Shown here in pieces: positions 24,605-32,883 of a stretch of DNA of 64,000 bases; within the stretch, counting starts at the first letter, position 1; the number at the start of each line of letters is the position of its first letter. This DNA is from Kitasatospora kifunensis (GTDB lineage Bacteria; Actinomycetota; Actinomycetes; Streptomycetales; Streptomycetaceae): the NCBI RefSeq assembly GCF_014203855.1, contig NZ_JACHJV010000001.1:6262001-6326000 (forward strand). The letters run 5' to 3'. A model generated the notes under the pieces. The model searched no databases, was not told the origin of the DNA, and worked only from the letters and a program-made list of their open reading frames with translations. Made by a program: the position numbers and the translations under genes.

Positions 24605-25240
24605 ATGACTGAGCGGTATGGCGGAGACGAGTTCGGACTGCCCCACCTCGGGCAGATGTTCCACCGCAGCTGGCGGGACGAGTGGCCCACCGAGGACGCA
24701 GCGCTGGCGCGCTACGTCGACGGCACGGCGCCGTACCTGATCGAGGCGCTCCTCGTCGACGCGCTCCGGATGGCCGATCCGGCCGTACCGACCTGGGTGT
24801 TCGAAACCCTCTGGTCGGTGGGAGCCGAGCGCCGCCTGGAGCTGAGGAGCGAGGGGATCGACCCGCGCGACTGGCTCCTGAGGATCATCCGGCTGTGCCG
24901 GGAGCGGCTGGCGGGGGAGGGCCTCGGGCACCATGAGCAGGTCGGGCCCAGCCCGTACGGTCACCTGACGGGCGCTGTCCTGGACGAGATCATGATCGTC
25001 ACTCCCGGCCTCCTGGAGCTGGCGCAGGACTCGTCCTGGAAGTCCGTCCCCGGTGTGCTGCCCGCGCTCAGCCACACCGCCGTCCACGCCTGCCCCGACC
25101 TGGCCTTCCGCTTCCTCCTGCGCGCGCTCACCTACGGCCCGCAGATCACCCGGAAGCAGTACGAGCGGTACGTGGAACTCGGGCGTCGATTCGAGTACGG
25201 GGAGTTCCTCGTCGGGGGCTACGAACACCTGATGGCCTGA
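24605..25240 (+). CDS. Immunity protein for the RNase A-like toxin
   Basis: 211 residues, cytoplasmic, acidic and Leu-rich, with no signal peptide. The N-terminal segment LGQMFHRSWRDEWPTEDAAL follows the pattern of CdiI_2-type immunity proteins, which accompany RNase A-like CdiA toxins, although this protein is about twice as long. It begins 6 nt after the toxin stop, in the invariant place for an immunity gene. It should bind the toxin tip and block its active site. Assignment rests on position plus this short resemblance. Confidence 0.7.
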   Translation: MTERYGGDEFGLPHLGQMFHRSWRDEWPTEDAALARYVDGTAPYLIEALLVDALRMADPAVPTWVFETLWSVGAERRLELRSEGIDPRDWLLRIIRLCRERLAGEGLGHHEQVGPSPYGHLTGAVLDEIMIVTPGLLELAQDSSWKSVPGVLPALSHTAVHACPDLAFRFLLRALTYGPQITRKQYERYVELGRRFEYGEFLVGGYEHLMA

Positions 25241-25294
25241 GGCCACCTGACGGTCTGAGAACCACCTGACGGTCTGAGGCCGCCGACGGAAACC

Positions 25295-25344
25295 GGGCGC
25301 GCAGCCGGTGCGGATCACGCACCGACTGCGCGCCCTCGCGTTTT
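25295..25344. terminator. Strong terminator between the toxin-immunity operon and the TPR gene
   Basis: A 10-bp perfect stem (25295-25304 with 25326-25335) extends, after one mismatch, by seven more pairs around a GATCA loop. TTTT follows at 25341. It separates two convergent genes. Just before it, a 16-bp unit (CCACCTGACGGTCTGA) is repeated in tandem at about 25243-25278. Confidence 0.85.
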
Positions 25345-25376
25345 CTGCTGCGGGGCGGCGAGAGGGCACTCGTCCC

Positions 25377-26360
25377 TCAGAGTTCCCCCGGGCCCAGCAA
25401 CTCCCTCAGAGCGTCATACCCCTGACGGTCATGGGGATCGCCGAGGTCGACGAAGACCGTGTGCTGCTGGCCGTCACGCGTGTAGACGTCGAGATAACCG
25501 CTCCCGTAGCCCGGCCGCCGCCCGGTCGCCCACTCGGCGGACTCGATGTCGGCCGGCTTGAAGGTGCGGTTGCCGACCTCGATGGTGCGCTCCGCCCGGC
25601 CGTACTGGGGGTCGAGGTCGTGCAGCAGGCTGCGCGCCTGAGCCGCCGTCTGCTCGTCCCCGTTTGCCTTCGCGTCGGCGATGGCCCGCACGTAGACCTC
25701 GCAGGCCTCGGCGAGGCGGCCGGAGTCGACCTCGAGGAGCCGTCGGTGGGCCCGCGCGGCGGTGTCCCCGAGGAACGGGGGCTCCATGGCGCGCAGGAAC
25801 AGGCCGCAGGCCTCGCTGACCCGGCCCTGCTGGACCGCCAGGTTCGCGAGGTTGAACAGCGCCTTGCGGGCATGCTCGGGATGCCCGCCGGCGACGGCCT
25901 GCTCGTACAGCTCGCGGGCGTGCGCCAGTTCACCGTTGCGCTGCTGGAAGATCGCGAAGTTGAACAGGGACTTCGGTGCGTGGTCGGGATGCCCCGTCGC
26001 GATCGCCTGCTCGAACGCGGCGCGGGCCTGCGCGATGCGGCCGGCCGAGGCTTCGAGCACGGCCAGGTTCGCCAGGGCCATGGGGCCGATCTCCGGGTCA
26101 CCGGTGGCGACGGCGCGCTCGAACGCGCTGCGGGCGGCCTCGACATTGCCCGCTGACCGCTCAAGTGCCCCCTGATCGAAGGCGGTTCTGGCCGCCTGCG
26201 CCAGCTGCTGAGGGTCCTGCTGGATCCCCTCCTGGTAGCTGGCGAGCTCGATCACCCGGCCGTCGGGCTCGGTGGTCTCCACCTCGCCGGTGAACGGCTC
26301 GTTCTCGTATATGACGCGGCCGAGTTCGTCGTGCTGGGTGTCCTGCTGGTTGATCCGCAT
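25377..26360 (-). CDS. TPR protein with N-terminal MORN/YwqK-like motif
   Basis: 327 residues. Residues about 12-48 (YENEPFTGEVETTEPDGRV) look like one MORN-variant unit as in YwqK-type antitoxins. Residues about 55-215 are four to five TPRs of 36 residues (for example ARAAFEQAIATGHPDHAPKSLFNFAIF). The C-terminal 90 residues (GNRTFKPADIESAEWATG) are a separate small domain. It converges on the toxin-immunity operon and may be a further immunity or accessory factor, but that is only context. Confidence 0.65.
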   Translation of the reverse strand: MRINQQDTQHDELGRVIYENEPFTGEVETTEPDGRVIELASYQEGIQQDPQQLAQAARTAFDQGALERSAGNVEAARSAFERAVATGDPEIGPMALANLAVLEASAGRIAQARAAFEQAIATGHPDHAPKSLFNFAIFQQRNGELAHARELYEQAVAGGHPEHARKALFNLANLAVQQGRVSEACGLFLRAMEPPFLGDTAARAHRRLLEVDSGRLAEACEVYVRAIADAKANGDEQTAAQARSLLHDLDPQYGRAERTIEVGNRTFKPADIESAEWATGRRPGYGSGYLDVYTRDGQQHTVFVDLGDPHDRQGYDALRELLGPGEL

Positions 26361-26531
26361 GTTCTGATTTTCGGCGTGGGGCCGCAGCCGTCAAGGTCGA
26401 CGCTGGTCACGCATCCGCCGCGCTGCCCCTTCGGGCAGCGGCCCGTTCGCATGCAACTGTCCACCTTCCGGCTGCGTCCGATGCGGGTATGGGGGCCGGT
26501 GACGAGGCGAGACGAGTCGGGGGTGGCGCAG

Positions 26532-27188
26532 GTGCGCGTGTTGGTGGTCGAGGACGAGGAGATGCTGGCCAAGGCCATCGCCGAGGGGCTGCGGCAGGAG
26601 GCGTTCGCCGTCGACGTCGTGCATGACGGCGTGGCGGCGTTGGAGCGGCTGGGCGTCAACGACTATGACGTGATGGTGCTGGACCGCGATCTGCCGCGGC
26701 TGCACGGGGACGAGGTGTGTCGGCAGGTGGTGGCGGACGGCCTGGGGGTGCGGGTGCTCATGCTGACCGTCTCCACCACTGTCGCCGAGCGCGTCGCGGG
26801 CCTGAACCTGGGCGCGGACGACTACCTGTCCAAGCCCTTCGCGTTCGCCGAACTGGTGGCGCGGATCAGGGCGTTGGGGCGGCGTTCGCGCCCGGCCGCG
26901 CCGCCGGTGTTGGAACGGTCCGGGCTGCGGTTGGACCCGCACCACCACGCGGCCAGCCGGGACGGGCGGCCGCTGGCGCTCTCCCGCAAGGAGTTCGCGG
27001 TGCTGGAGGAGCTGCTCGGTGCGCAGGGTGCGCCGCTCTCGGCCGAGCAACTGCTGGAGCGGGCCTGGGACGAGAACATCGACCCGTTCACCACGATCGT
27101 CCGGGTCACCATCCGCAGCCTGCGCCGCAAGTTGGGCGAGCCGGCACTGATCGAGACGCTGACCGGCACCGGATACCGGATCCCCTGA
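26532..27188 (+). CDS. OmpR/PhoB-type response regulator
   Basis: 218 residues. Receiver domain at 1-115 with VVEDEE, phosphoacceptor Asp51 (VLDRDLP), the switch threonine in MLTVS and the lysine in SKPF. Winged-helix effector domain at about 125-218 (ALSRKEFAVLEELL, RVTIRSLRRKL, GTGYRIP). GTG 26532 gives the usual VRVLVVEDEE start; a GTG at 26523 is equally possible. The partner kinase is encoded tail-to-tail on the other strand. Near-perfect 11-bp direct repeats at 28550-28571, upstream of both the kinase and alr, are a plausible binding site. Confidence 0.9.
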   Translation: MRVLVVEDEEMLAKAIAEGLRQEAFAVDVVHDGVAALERLGVNDYDVMVLDRDLPRLHGDEVCRQVVADGLGVRVLMLTVSTTVAERVAGLNLGADDYLSKPFAFAELVARIRALGRRSRPAAPPVLERSGLRLDPHHHAASRDGRPLALSRKEFAVLEELLGAQGAPLSAEQLLERAWDENIDPFTTIVRVTIRSLRRKLGEPALIETLTGTGYRIP

Positions 27189-27236
27189 CCCTCCAGGCCC
27201 TGCCCGGCAAGATCGGCCGGACAGGGCCTGGAGGGT
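27188..27236. terminator. Bidirectional terminator between response regulator and kinase genes
   Basis: A perfect 15-bp inverted repeat (27188-27202 with 27222-27236), extended inside by CCGGC/GGCCGG-type pairs. Its arms include the last base of one stop codon and the first base of the other, so it fills the whole gap between the two convergent genes. Confidence 0.8.
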
Positions 27237-28453
27237 CAGCGCTGGTCCGTCGGCAGCACCACCCGCACCTCGATCCCGCCGCCCGGCAGCGGGCGCGCGG
27301 TGGCCTCGCCGCTGTGTGCCTGTGCGACCGCGCGCACGATGGACAGGCCCAGGCCGCTGCCCCGGGCCGAGCCCACCCGGTCGGTCAGCCGCCGGAACGG
27401 GGCGAAGAGCACCGGGATCTCGTGCTCGGAGATCAGCGGCCCGGTGTTGCCGACCAGTGCCTCGGCGCTGTGCCGCCGGCCCCGGGTGCGCACCGTGACC
27501 CGCCCGCCGGGGACGTTGTAGCGGATCGCGTTCTCGACCAGGTTGCGCAGCACCTGCTCCAGCAGGATCGGATCGCCGGTGGCGGGAGCGGGCGCCAGGT
27601 GGCACTCCAGCGTCACGTCCTGGCGGGCGGCTTCGGCGCCGGCGGCCGCCACCACCGCCTCGGCCAACTCGGACAGGTCGACCGGTAGTTGCTCGGTCAG
27701 CGCGTCATCGGCGCGGGCCAGGGTGAGCAGCGCGTCGATGAGCTTCTCGTGGCGCTCGCTGACGGCCAGCAGGTTCTCGCCCAGCGCCCGCACCTCGGGC
27801 GGGGCGGTGGGCCGGTTCATGGCGACCTCCACCAGGGTGCGACTGACGGCGATCGGAGTCTTCAACTCGTGCGCGGCGTTGGAGATGAAGCGCGACTGGC
27901 CGGCGAAGGCCTGGTCGAGCCGGTCGAGCATGCTGTCGAAGGAGTCGGCCAGCGACTTCACCTCCCCGGGCGGCGCCTGGAGCGCGATCCGCCGGTGCAG
28001 GGTGCGGCCGGCGATCCGTTCGGCGTGGGAGCTGATCACGCTGAGCGGGCGAACCAGCCGGCCTGCCACCAGCCAGCCCGCGGTGGTGGCCACGATGCCC
28101 ACGGCCAGCACCGCCAAGCCGCCCTTGAAGAGCAGGTTGCGCTGCATCGAGCCCAGGATGAAGGTCTTGGTGGCCGCCTCGCCGCTCTGTTGCCGGGCGA
28201 GGTACTGCTGGAGGGTGGGCGCGGGGTGCGGGTCGATGGCGTAGCCGGGGGAGAAGACGAGGTCCAGGCTGTAGTGCATCGAGTTGTCGACCAGGACCAT
28301 CGTGATGGCCAGCACCGCGGCGGCGGCGATGAAGAACATCAGGCCGAACACCAGCGAGAGCCGGACCCGCAGGCTGCCGTGCCAGGGGCCGGCGCCACCA
28401 CCTCCGGCGCCTTGGTCGGAGCTCCGCTCGGGCCCGGGGACCGGTCTGCGCAT
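27236..28453 (-). CDS. Sensor histidine kinase
   Basis: 405 residues. Two membrane helices (LSLVFGLMFFIAAAAVLAI; LLFKGGLAVLAVGIVATTAGW) enclose an extracytoplasmic loop of about 60 residues. A HAMP linker follows, then HisKA with the phospho-acceptor His in NAAHELKTPIAV, and HATPase motifs N (NLVENAIRYN) and G (GSGLGLSIVRA). The chosen ATG (MRRPVPGP) excludes an upstream tract translated from a 9-bp repeat. It is the probable partner of the response regulator with which it converges. The adjacent alr-ddl operon suggests that it senses cell-wall state or a wall-active drug; I see nothing in the loop to name the ligand. Confidence 0.85.
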   Translation of the reverse strand: MRRPVPGPERSSDQGAGGGGAGPWHGSLRVRLSLVFGLMFFIAAAAVLAITMVLVDNSMHYSLDLVFSPGYAIDPHPAPTLQQYLARQQSGEAATKTFILGSMQRNLLFKGGLAVLAVGIVATTAGWLVAGRLVRPLSVISSHAERIAGRTLHRRIALQAPPGEVKSLADSFDSMLDRLDQAFAGQSRFISNAAHELKTPIAVSRTLVEVAMNRPTAPPEVRALGENLLAVSERHEKLIDALLTLARADDALTEQLPVDLSELAEAVVAAAGAEAARQDVTLECHLAPAPATGDPILLEQVLRNLVENAIRYNVPGGRVTVRTRGRRHSAEALVGNTGPLISEHEIPVLFAPFRRLTDRVGSARGSGLGLSIVRAVAQAHSGEATARPLPGGGIEVRVVLPTDQR

Positions 28454-28461
28454 AGTGCCCG

Positions 28462-28497
28462 TTCGTCGTGTTCGTCGTGTTCGTCGTATTCGTCGTG
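28462..28497. repeat. Four tandem copies of a 9-bp unit
   Basis: TTCGTCGTG repeated four times (one unit ends in A), directly upstream of the kinase start. One of many tandem repeats with periods divisible by 3 in this window. Confidence 0.8.
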
Positions 28498-28549
28498 GAG
28501 ACCCGCCGCGTGCGGTTTCGCGAGGCGTCCCACCAGTATGCAGACAAGG

Positions 28550-28571
28550 TGTGAGCTGCGTGTGAGTGATC
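28550..28571. promoter_or_regulatory. 11-bp direct repeat, candidate response-regulator site
   Basis: TGTGAGCTGCG (28550-28560) is followed immediately by TGTGAGTGATC (28561-28571). Tandem half-sites with 11-bp period are the classic binding pattern of OmpR/PhoB-type regulators. The site lies between the divergent kinase and alanine racemase genes. Confidence 0.5.
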
Positions 28572-28641
28572 ACCTCACCAGGGTTTAACGGACCGTCGGC
28601 TGGAGTGTGCTGCGGAAACCGTGAACGGGAGGTCGGTGCTC

Positions 28642-29964
28642 ATGCGGAGCGCGACGAGAGAACGGGGCACAACGACGCCCCACGGCCGGTACGTCCGGGC
28701 CCAGGCCCAAGAGGCCATCCCCACAGTGCAGTTGCCCGGCGACGGCGCCGCCTACGCCGAGGCGGTGGTCGACCTCGGCGCGATCGCGCACAACACCCGG
28801 CTGCTGGCGGCGCGTTCCCGCGGTGCTCTGCTGGCCGTGGTGAAGGCGGACGGGTTCGGCCACGGCGCGGTGCCGGTGGCCCGTACCGCGCTGGCCAACG
28901 GCGCGAGTTGGCTGGGCGTCACCTCCACCCGGGAGGCGCTGGCGCTGCGCGCGGCAGGCATCATCGCGCCGGTGCTCAGCTGGATGCAGCTGCCCGACGA
29001 GGATTTCACCCCGGCGCTGCGGGCCGGCATCGACCTCTCGGTCTCCTCCTACCTGCACCTGGCCGGCATCTCGGCCTGCGCCGAGCGAGCCGGGCGCACC
29101 GCCCGCGTGCACCTCAAGGTCGACACGGGGCTGCGCCGCAACGGCGCCGCGCCGGCCGACTGGGCGGCGCTGGTCCGGGCCGCCCGCGCGTTCGAGCTGC
29201 GCGGCACCGTGACGGTGCGCGGGGTGTGGTCGCACCTGGTGGACGCCGACGGCTCGATGGGATCCGCGCCGAGCTGCACGGCCCGCCAGGTCCGGGACTT
29301 CGAGGACGCGGTCGCCTGCGCCCGCGCGGCCGGGCTTCGCCCCCGGCTGCTGCACCTGGCCAACTCGGCCGCCGCGCTGAGCGATCCGAGCACCCACTAC
29401 GACCTGGTCCGGGCCGGGCTCGGGCTCTACGGCGTCGAGCCGGTGGCCGGGCGCGACTTCGGCCTGCGCCCGGCCATGACGCTGCGCGCCCGGGCCGTCA
29501 TGGCCCGCCCGGTGACGGCCGGTGAGGGGGTGTCGTACGGGCACGAGTACCACGCGCCGCGGGACGGCACCCTGCTGTTGGTGCCGCTCGGCTTCGCGGA
29601 CGGCGTGCCGCGCGCCGCCTCGGGACGTGCCGCGATGTGGGCCGCCGGGGCTCGCCACCCGGTCGCGGGGCGGATCGCGATGGACCAGTGCGTGCTCGAC
29701 ACCGGGCCGGCCGCGGTCGGCATCGGCGAGCAGGTGCTGGTGTTCGGCCCGGGGGACCAGGGCGAGCCCACGGTGGGCGACTGGGCCCGGTGGGCGGGCA
29801 CCAACGCGCACGAGCTGCTCACCGGCATCGGCCCCCGGGTGCCCAGGCGCTACCTGCCGGCGGTCCGCGCCGACCGACGGACCGACACCACTGAGACCAC
29901 CGACATCACCAACTCGACCGACACCACCGACACCACCGACATCACCGAGGAGCGGCATGGCTGA
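28642..29964 (+). CDS. alr: Alanine racemase
   Basis: 440 residues, PLP fold-type III racemase that interconverts L- and D-alanine for peptidoglycan. AVVKADGFGHG carries the PLP lysine (Lys68); GEGVSYGHEY carries the catalytic tyrosine; RIAMDQ and RRYLP are further signatures. Compared with typical alr (about 380 residues) it has about 35 extra N-terminal residues and a C-terminal tail of about 25 residues made of Thr/Asp repeats from a tandem DNA repeat. ATG 28642 has GGGAGG 9 nt upstream. The ddl gene starts inside its last codons. As it is paired with ddl outside the usual locus, it may be a second, inducible copy. A serine racemase role is possible. Confidence 0.85.
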   Translation: MRSATRERGTTTPHGRYVRAQAQEAIPTVQLPGDGAAYAEAVVDLGAIAHNTRLLAARSRGALLAVVKADGFGHGAVPVARTALANGASWLGVTSTREALALRAAGIIAPVLSWMQLPDEDFTPALRAGIDLSVSSYLHLAGISACAERAGRTARVHLKVDTGLRRNGAAPADWAALVRAARAFELRGTVTVRGVWSHLVDADGSMGSAPSCTARQVRDFEDAVACARAAGLRPRLLHLANSAAALSDPSTHYDLVRAGLGLYGVEPVAGRDFGLRPAMTLRARAVMARPVTAGEGVSYGHEYHAPRDGTLLLVPLGFADGVPRAASGRAAMWAAGARHPVAGRIAMDQCVLDTGPAAVGIGEQVLVFGPGDQGEPTVGDWARWAGTNAHELLTGIGPRVPRRYLPAVRADRRTDTTETTDITNSTDTTDTTDITEERHG

Positions 29965-31054
29965 GGACCCTGACGACCACCGGATCCGCGTCGTGGTGCT
30001 GTTCGGCGGCCGCAGCGGCGAGCACGACGTCTCCTGCGCCTCGGCGGCGGGCATCATCACCCACCTGGACCGGGCCCGCTACGCGGTCTGGCCGGTGCGC
30101 ATCACCACCGCCGGCGAGTGGGTGCCGGGCCCCGAGGACCTGCCGACCGGCCTGTACGGACCGGACGACCTCAAGCGCCTGCTGCCCGGCCGCTCCACGC
30201 CCGGCTGGGTCGGCCTGGCGGACGCGCTGCCGATCCTGGCCACCGCCGACGTCGTGGTCCCGGCCCTGCACGGCCCGTACGGCGAGGACGGCACGCTGCA
30301 GGGCCTGTTGGAGACGCTGGGCGTGCCGTACGTCGGCAACGGCGTGTTCGCCAGCGCGGCCGGGATGGACAAGGACATCACCAAGCGGCTGCTGGCCTCG
30401 GCCGGCCTCCCGGTGGCGGCCTCGGTGCTGCTGCACGGGCCGGCGGGCCAACTGCCCGCGCCGGAACGGGAGTGGCTGGGCCTGCCCGCCTTCGTGAAGC
30501 CGGCCAGGGCGGGTTCCAGCCTCGGCGTGACCAGGGTGGAGCGCTGGGCGGAACTGGACGCGGCGCTGGCCGGCGCCCGCACTTTCGACAGCAAGGTCCT
30601 GGTGGAGGAGGCGGTGCTCGGCCGCGAGGTGGACGTCGCGGTACTCGAACATCCGGACGGCCGCCTGGAGGTGGGGCCGGCGCTGGAGATCCGGGTGGGC
30701 GGCGGGCAGCCGTTCTTCGACTACGCGGCCAAGTACCAGGACCAGGAGACCCGCTTCGAGATCCCCGCCAGGCTGCCCGAGCCGGTGAGCGAGCGGCTGC
30801 GGGAGATGGCGGTGGAGGTCTTCGAGGCGCTGGGTTGCTCGGGGCTGCTGCGGATCGACTTCCTGCTCCGGGACGGCACGGACCCGGTGGTCAACGAGGT
30901 GAACACCTTCCCCGGTTTCACCGCCGCCTCCCAGTACCCGCGGATCTGGGCCGAGGCCGGACTGCCGTACGCGGAACTGCTGGACGTGCTGATCGCAACC
31001 GCGTTGGCCGACGGGAGAGCCAAGGTGCCGGTACCCGTCGCCGCGACCCGGTGA
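29957..31054 (+). CDS. ddl: D-alanine--D-alanine ligase
   Basis: 365 residues, ATP-grasp enzyme. LFGGRSGEHDVS is the N-terminal signature, ALHGPYGEDGTLQG and AFVKPARAGSSLGV bind substrate and ATP, and RIDFLL with NEVNTFPGFT provides metal ligands. The omega loop reads FFDYAAKYQ: the Lys-Tyr pair is the D-Ala-D-Ala type. VanA-type D-Ala-D-Lac ligases carry a His-containing loop instead. The ATG overlaps the alr stop by 8 nt, with GAGGAG upstream. The product supplies the stem-peptide dipeptide. An extra copy next to alr and a two-component system points to a response to D-cycloserine-like or wall-active compounds. Confidence 0.9.
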   Translation: MAEDPDDHRIRVVVLFGGRSGEHDVSCASAAGIITHLDRARYAVWPVRITTAGEWVPGPEDLPTGLYGPDDLKRLLPGRSTPGWVGLADALPILATADVVVPALHGPYGEDGTLQGLLETLGVPYVGNGVFASAAGMDKDITKRLLASAGLPVAASVLLHGPAGQLPAPEREWLGLPAFVKPARAGSSLGVTRVERWAELDAALAGARTFDSKVLVEEAVLGREVDVAVLEHPDGRLEVGPALEIRVGGGQPFFDYAAKYQDQETRFEIPARLPEPVSERLREMAVEVFEALGCSGLLRIDFLLRDGTDPVVNEVNTFPGFTAASQYPRIWAEAGLPYAELLDVLIATALADGRAKVPVPVAATR

Positions 31055-31257
31055 CCTTCCTGACCTGGCGGCGGGCCCTGGGCGTGGCGGCGGTCCTGCT
31101 CGGCGCGGCGACCTGCGTGGGGGCGGTGCTGCTCAACGCGCCACCACCGCTGACGACGACGCGAACACCGGCGGCCCCGCTGACGATCCGACCGGATGCC
31201 CCGTCCCCGTCGGACCCGGCCAGCAACAAGGCCCCCAGCGCGGCCGCCAGCCGGTGA
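31051..31257 (+). CDS. Small single-pass membrane protein
   Basis: 68 residues, GTG start overlapping the ddl stop by 4 nt (GTGA). One hydrophobic helix (ALGVAAVLLGAATCVGAVLL) after a short basic N-terminus, then a Pro/Thr/Ser-rich extracytoplasmic tail of about 40 residues. It is translationally coupled third gene of the alr-ddl operon. The function is unknown; it could tether or modulate the kinase or the ligase. Confidence 0.6.
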   Translation: MTFLTWRRALGVAAVLLGAATCVGAVLLNAPPPLTTTRTPAAPLTIRPDAPSPSDPASNKAPSAAASR

Positions 31258-31264
31258 CGCAGGA

Positions 31265-31711
31265 TCAGGTGGAGGTGAGGTCCTTCGTCATGAACACCCG
31301 GCTGGTGCCCGGCGGGTCGCACGGTATCTCCCCGAACACCTGCCAGCCGTGCCGCTGGTAGAAGCCGGGGGCCTGGAAGGTGATCGTGTAGAGCACGGCG
31401 CTGCGGCAGCCGCGGCGCCGGCCCTCCTCCTCGGCCTGCCGCAGGATCTCGCTGCCGAGCCCCTGACCGCGCAGGGTGGACGGTAGGTGGAACAGGTCCA
31501 CGAAGAGCAGCCCGAGCGAGGTCCGGCCGGTCAGGCCACCGAGCACCGCTCCGGTCTCGGGGTCCTTGACCAGCACGGCCAGTGGGCGGCGGTCCGCGGT
31601 GCCGCTGGCCTCGATGTTGAAGTGGTCCAGTTCGTCCGAGATCAGCGCGAGATCGGCCGGCGCCGGGGAGTCGGTGACGACGATGGTCGGTTGGGTGGTC
31701 AGTTCAGCCAT
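31265..31711 (-). CDS. GNAT family N-acetyltransferase
   Basis: 148 residues, one GNAT domain. RGQGLGSEILRQAEEEGRRRGC is the acetyl-CoA pyrophosphate-binding motif A, and GFYQRHGWQVFGE the C-terminal motif B. It would transfer an acetyl group from acetyl-CoA to an amine; the substrate is not predictable. It converges on the alr-ddl operon 8 nt from its end. A 15-bp tandem repeat lies directly upstream (31729-31806). Confidence 0.85.
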   Translation of the reverse strand: MAELTTQPTIVVTDSPAPADLALISDELDHFNIEASGTADRRPLAVLVKDPETGAVLGGLTGRTSLGLLFVDLFHLPSTLRGQGLGSEILRQAEEEGRRRGCRSAVLYTITFQAPGFYQRHGWQVFGEIPCDPPGTSRVFMTKDLTST

Positions 31712-31728
31712 CCGGGGACCGTAACGCC

Positions 31729-31806
31729 GCCCGCTGACACCCGCCCGCTGACACCCGCCCACTGATACCCGCCCACTGATACCCGCCCACTGACACCCGC
31801 CTACTG
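31729..31806. repeat. Five tandem copies of a 15-bp unit
   Basis: Unit close to CCGCCCACTGACACC, five copies with one or two changes each, in the gap between the GNAT and PLP dehydratase genes, both on the minus strand. It may displace promoter elements of the GNAT gene. Confidence 0.8.
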
Positions 31807-31825
31807 CCTGAGGCCACCGCTGCGC

Positions 31826-32770
31826 CTACCGCAGCGAGGAGAGGTCCGTGTTCGCCCCGCACAGCACCACCGCGACCCGCTCGCCCGGTACGGGCCGGTA
31901 GACGCCGCTCATCAGGGCGGCCAGCGCGGTCGCCGCGGCGTGCTCGATCACCAGTCGGCGCTGCTCCCAGATCGTCTGCCGGGCCGCGCGGATCGCCTCC
32001 TCGCTCACCAACAGCGAGACCGCCTGCGCTTCCCGCGCCCAGTACAGGGCGGTCCGCGAAACCCGTCGGGCGCCCAGCGAGTCCGCCGCGACCGAGTCGA
32101 TCTCGACATCGACCACGTCGCCCGCCTCGATCGCCGCGTTCAGCGCACGGCAGCGCTCCGGCTCGACGGCGACCAGCCGCACCCCGTGGTGCCGCGCCGC
32201 GATGGCGGTGCCCGCGAAGAGGCCGCCGCCACCCACCGCGACGATCACCGTGTCCAGACCCGGTACGGCGGTGAGCAGTTCCGGCAGCAGCGTTCCGGCT
32301 CCCGCGACCACGTACGGGTCGTCGTACGCGTGTGAGGCGAGTGCGCCGCTCTCCACGCTGAAGCGGTGCGCGGCCTCCAGCGCCTCGGCGTACTCGGAGC
32401 CGACCTGGCGCACCTCGGCGCCGAAGGCCCGCAGCCGGGCCACCTTCACCTCGGGCGCGGTGAGCGGGACGAAGACGGTGGCCCGCACGCCGTGCCGCTT
32501 GGCGGCCCAGGCACAGGCCAGGCCCGCGTTGCCGCCGGAGGCGATCACCACGCCGGCTTCCGGCATGGTCTTCGCCGCCAGGTGCGCGGCGGCGAAGTTG
32601 GCCGCACCGCGGTCCTTGAAGGAGCCGCTGTGCTGCATGAAGTCCAGGGCCAGGAAGACCTCGGCGGAGCCGACCGCACCGGGGTCCACCGCGATGACCG
32701 GCACGGGGCGGGTGACCCCGTTGATCCGCTCGGCGGCGGCTTTCACGTCGTCAAAGCTGAGCTGGGTCAC
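31826..32770 (-). CDS. PLP-dependent threonine/serine dehydratase family protein
   Basis: 314 residues, fold-type II PLP enzyme. SGSFKDRGA holds the PLP lysine, SGGNAGLA the substrate loop and VGGGGL the phosphate-binding glycine loop. There is no C-terminal ACT domain, so it resembles the short catabolic threonine dehydratases or serine racemase group rather than IlvA. It would convert Thr or Ser to a 2-oxoacid and ammonia. The GTG at 32770 gives the normal family N-terminus (LSFDDVKAAAERI); an ATG at 32821 would add 17 residues. Neither has a good Shine-Dalgarno. Confidence 0.85.
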   Translation of the reverse strand: MTQLSFDDVKAAAERINGVTRPVPVIAVDPGAVGSAEVFLALDFMQHSGSFKDRGAANFAAAHLAAKTMPEAGVVIASGGNAGLACAWAAKRHGVRATVFVPLTAPEVKVARLRAFGAEVRQVGSEYAEALEAAHRFSVESGALASHAYDDPYVVAGAGTLLPELLTAVPGLDTVIVAVGGGGLFAGTAIAARHHGVRLVAVEPERCRALNAAIEAGDVVDVEIDSVAADSLGARRVSRTALYWAREAQAVSLLVSEEAIRAARQTIWEQRRLVIEHAAATALAALMSGVYRPVPGERVAVVLCGANTDLSSLR

Positions 32771-32870
32771 AGTTGTCGAGTGTGGCGGAGGGCACGTACA
32801 CGGTGCAACCACGAACCCCATACGTCTCAGGGTCCGTCAGGGCACTGTGCGGCCCGCATCGGACGTGCCC

Positions 32871-32876
32871 TAGGCT
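32871..32876 (+). promoter_or_regulatory. -10 element for a leaderless transcript
   Basis: TAGGCT followed by 7 nt and an ATG (32884). A start site 6-8 nt after the -10 would make the ATG the very 5' end of the mRNA. The same arrangement occurs before the GlxA-type gene (35317). Confidence 0.4.
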
Positions 32877-32883
32877 GCGCGCC

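Noticed and set aside
20033..25369. Very long antisense open frame (about 1780 codons) opposite the polymorphic toxin
   Set aside because: It mirrors the alanine/GCC-rich repeats of the plus-strand gene, is almost only Gly/Val/Arg/Leu, and has no domain or ribosome-binding site. High GC removes stops in the antisense frame.
29957..31054. D-Ala-D-Lac ligase (VanA-like) of a vancomycin resistance cluster
   Set aside because: The omega loop has the AKY of D-Ala-D-Ala ligases, and no vanH or vanX gene is present.
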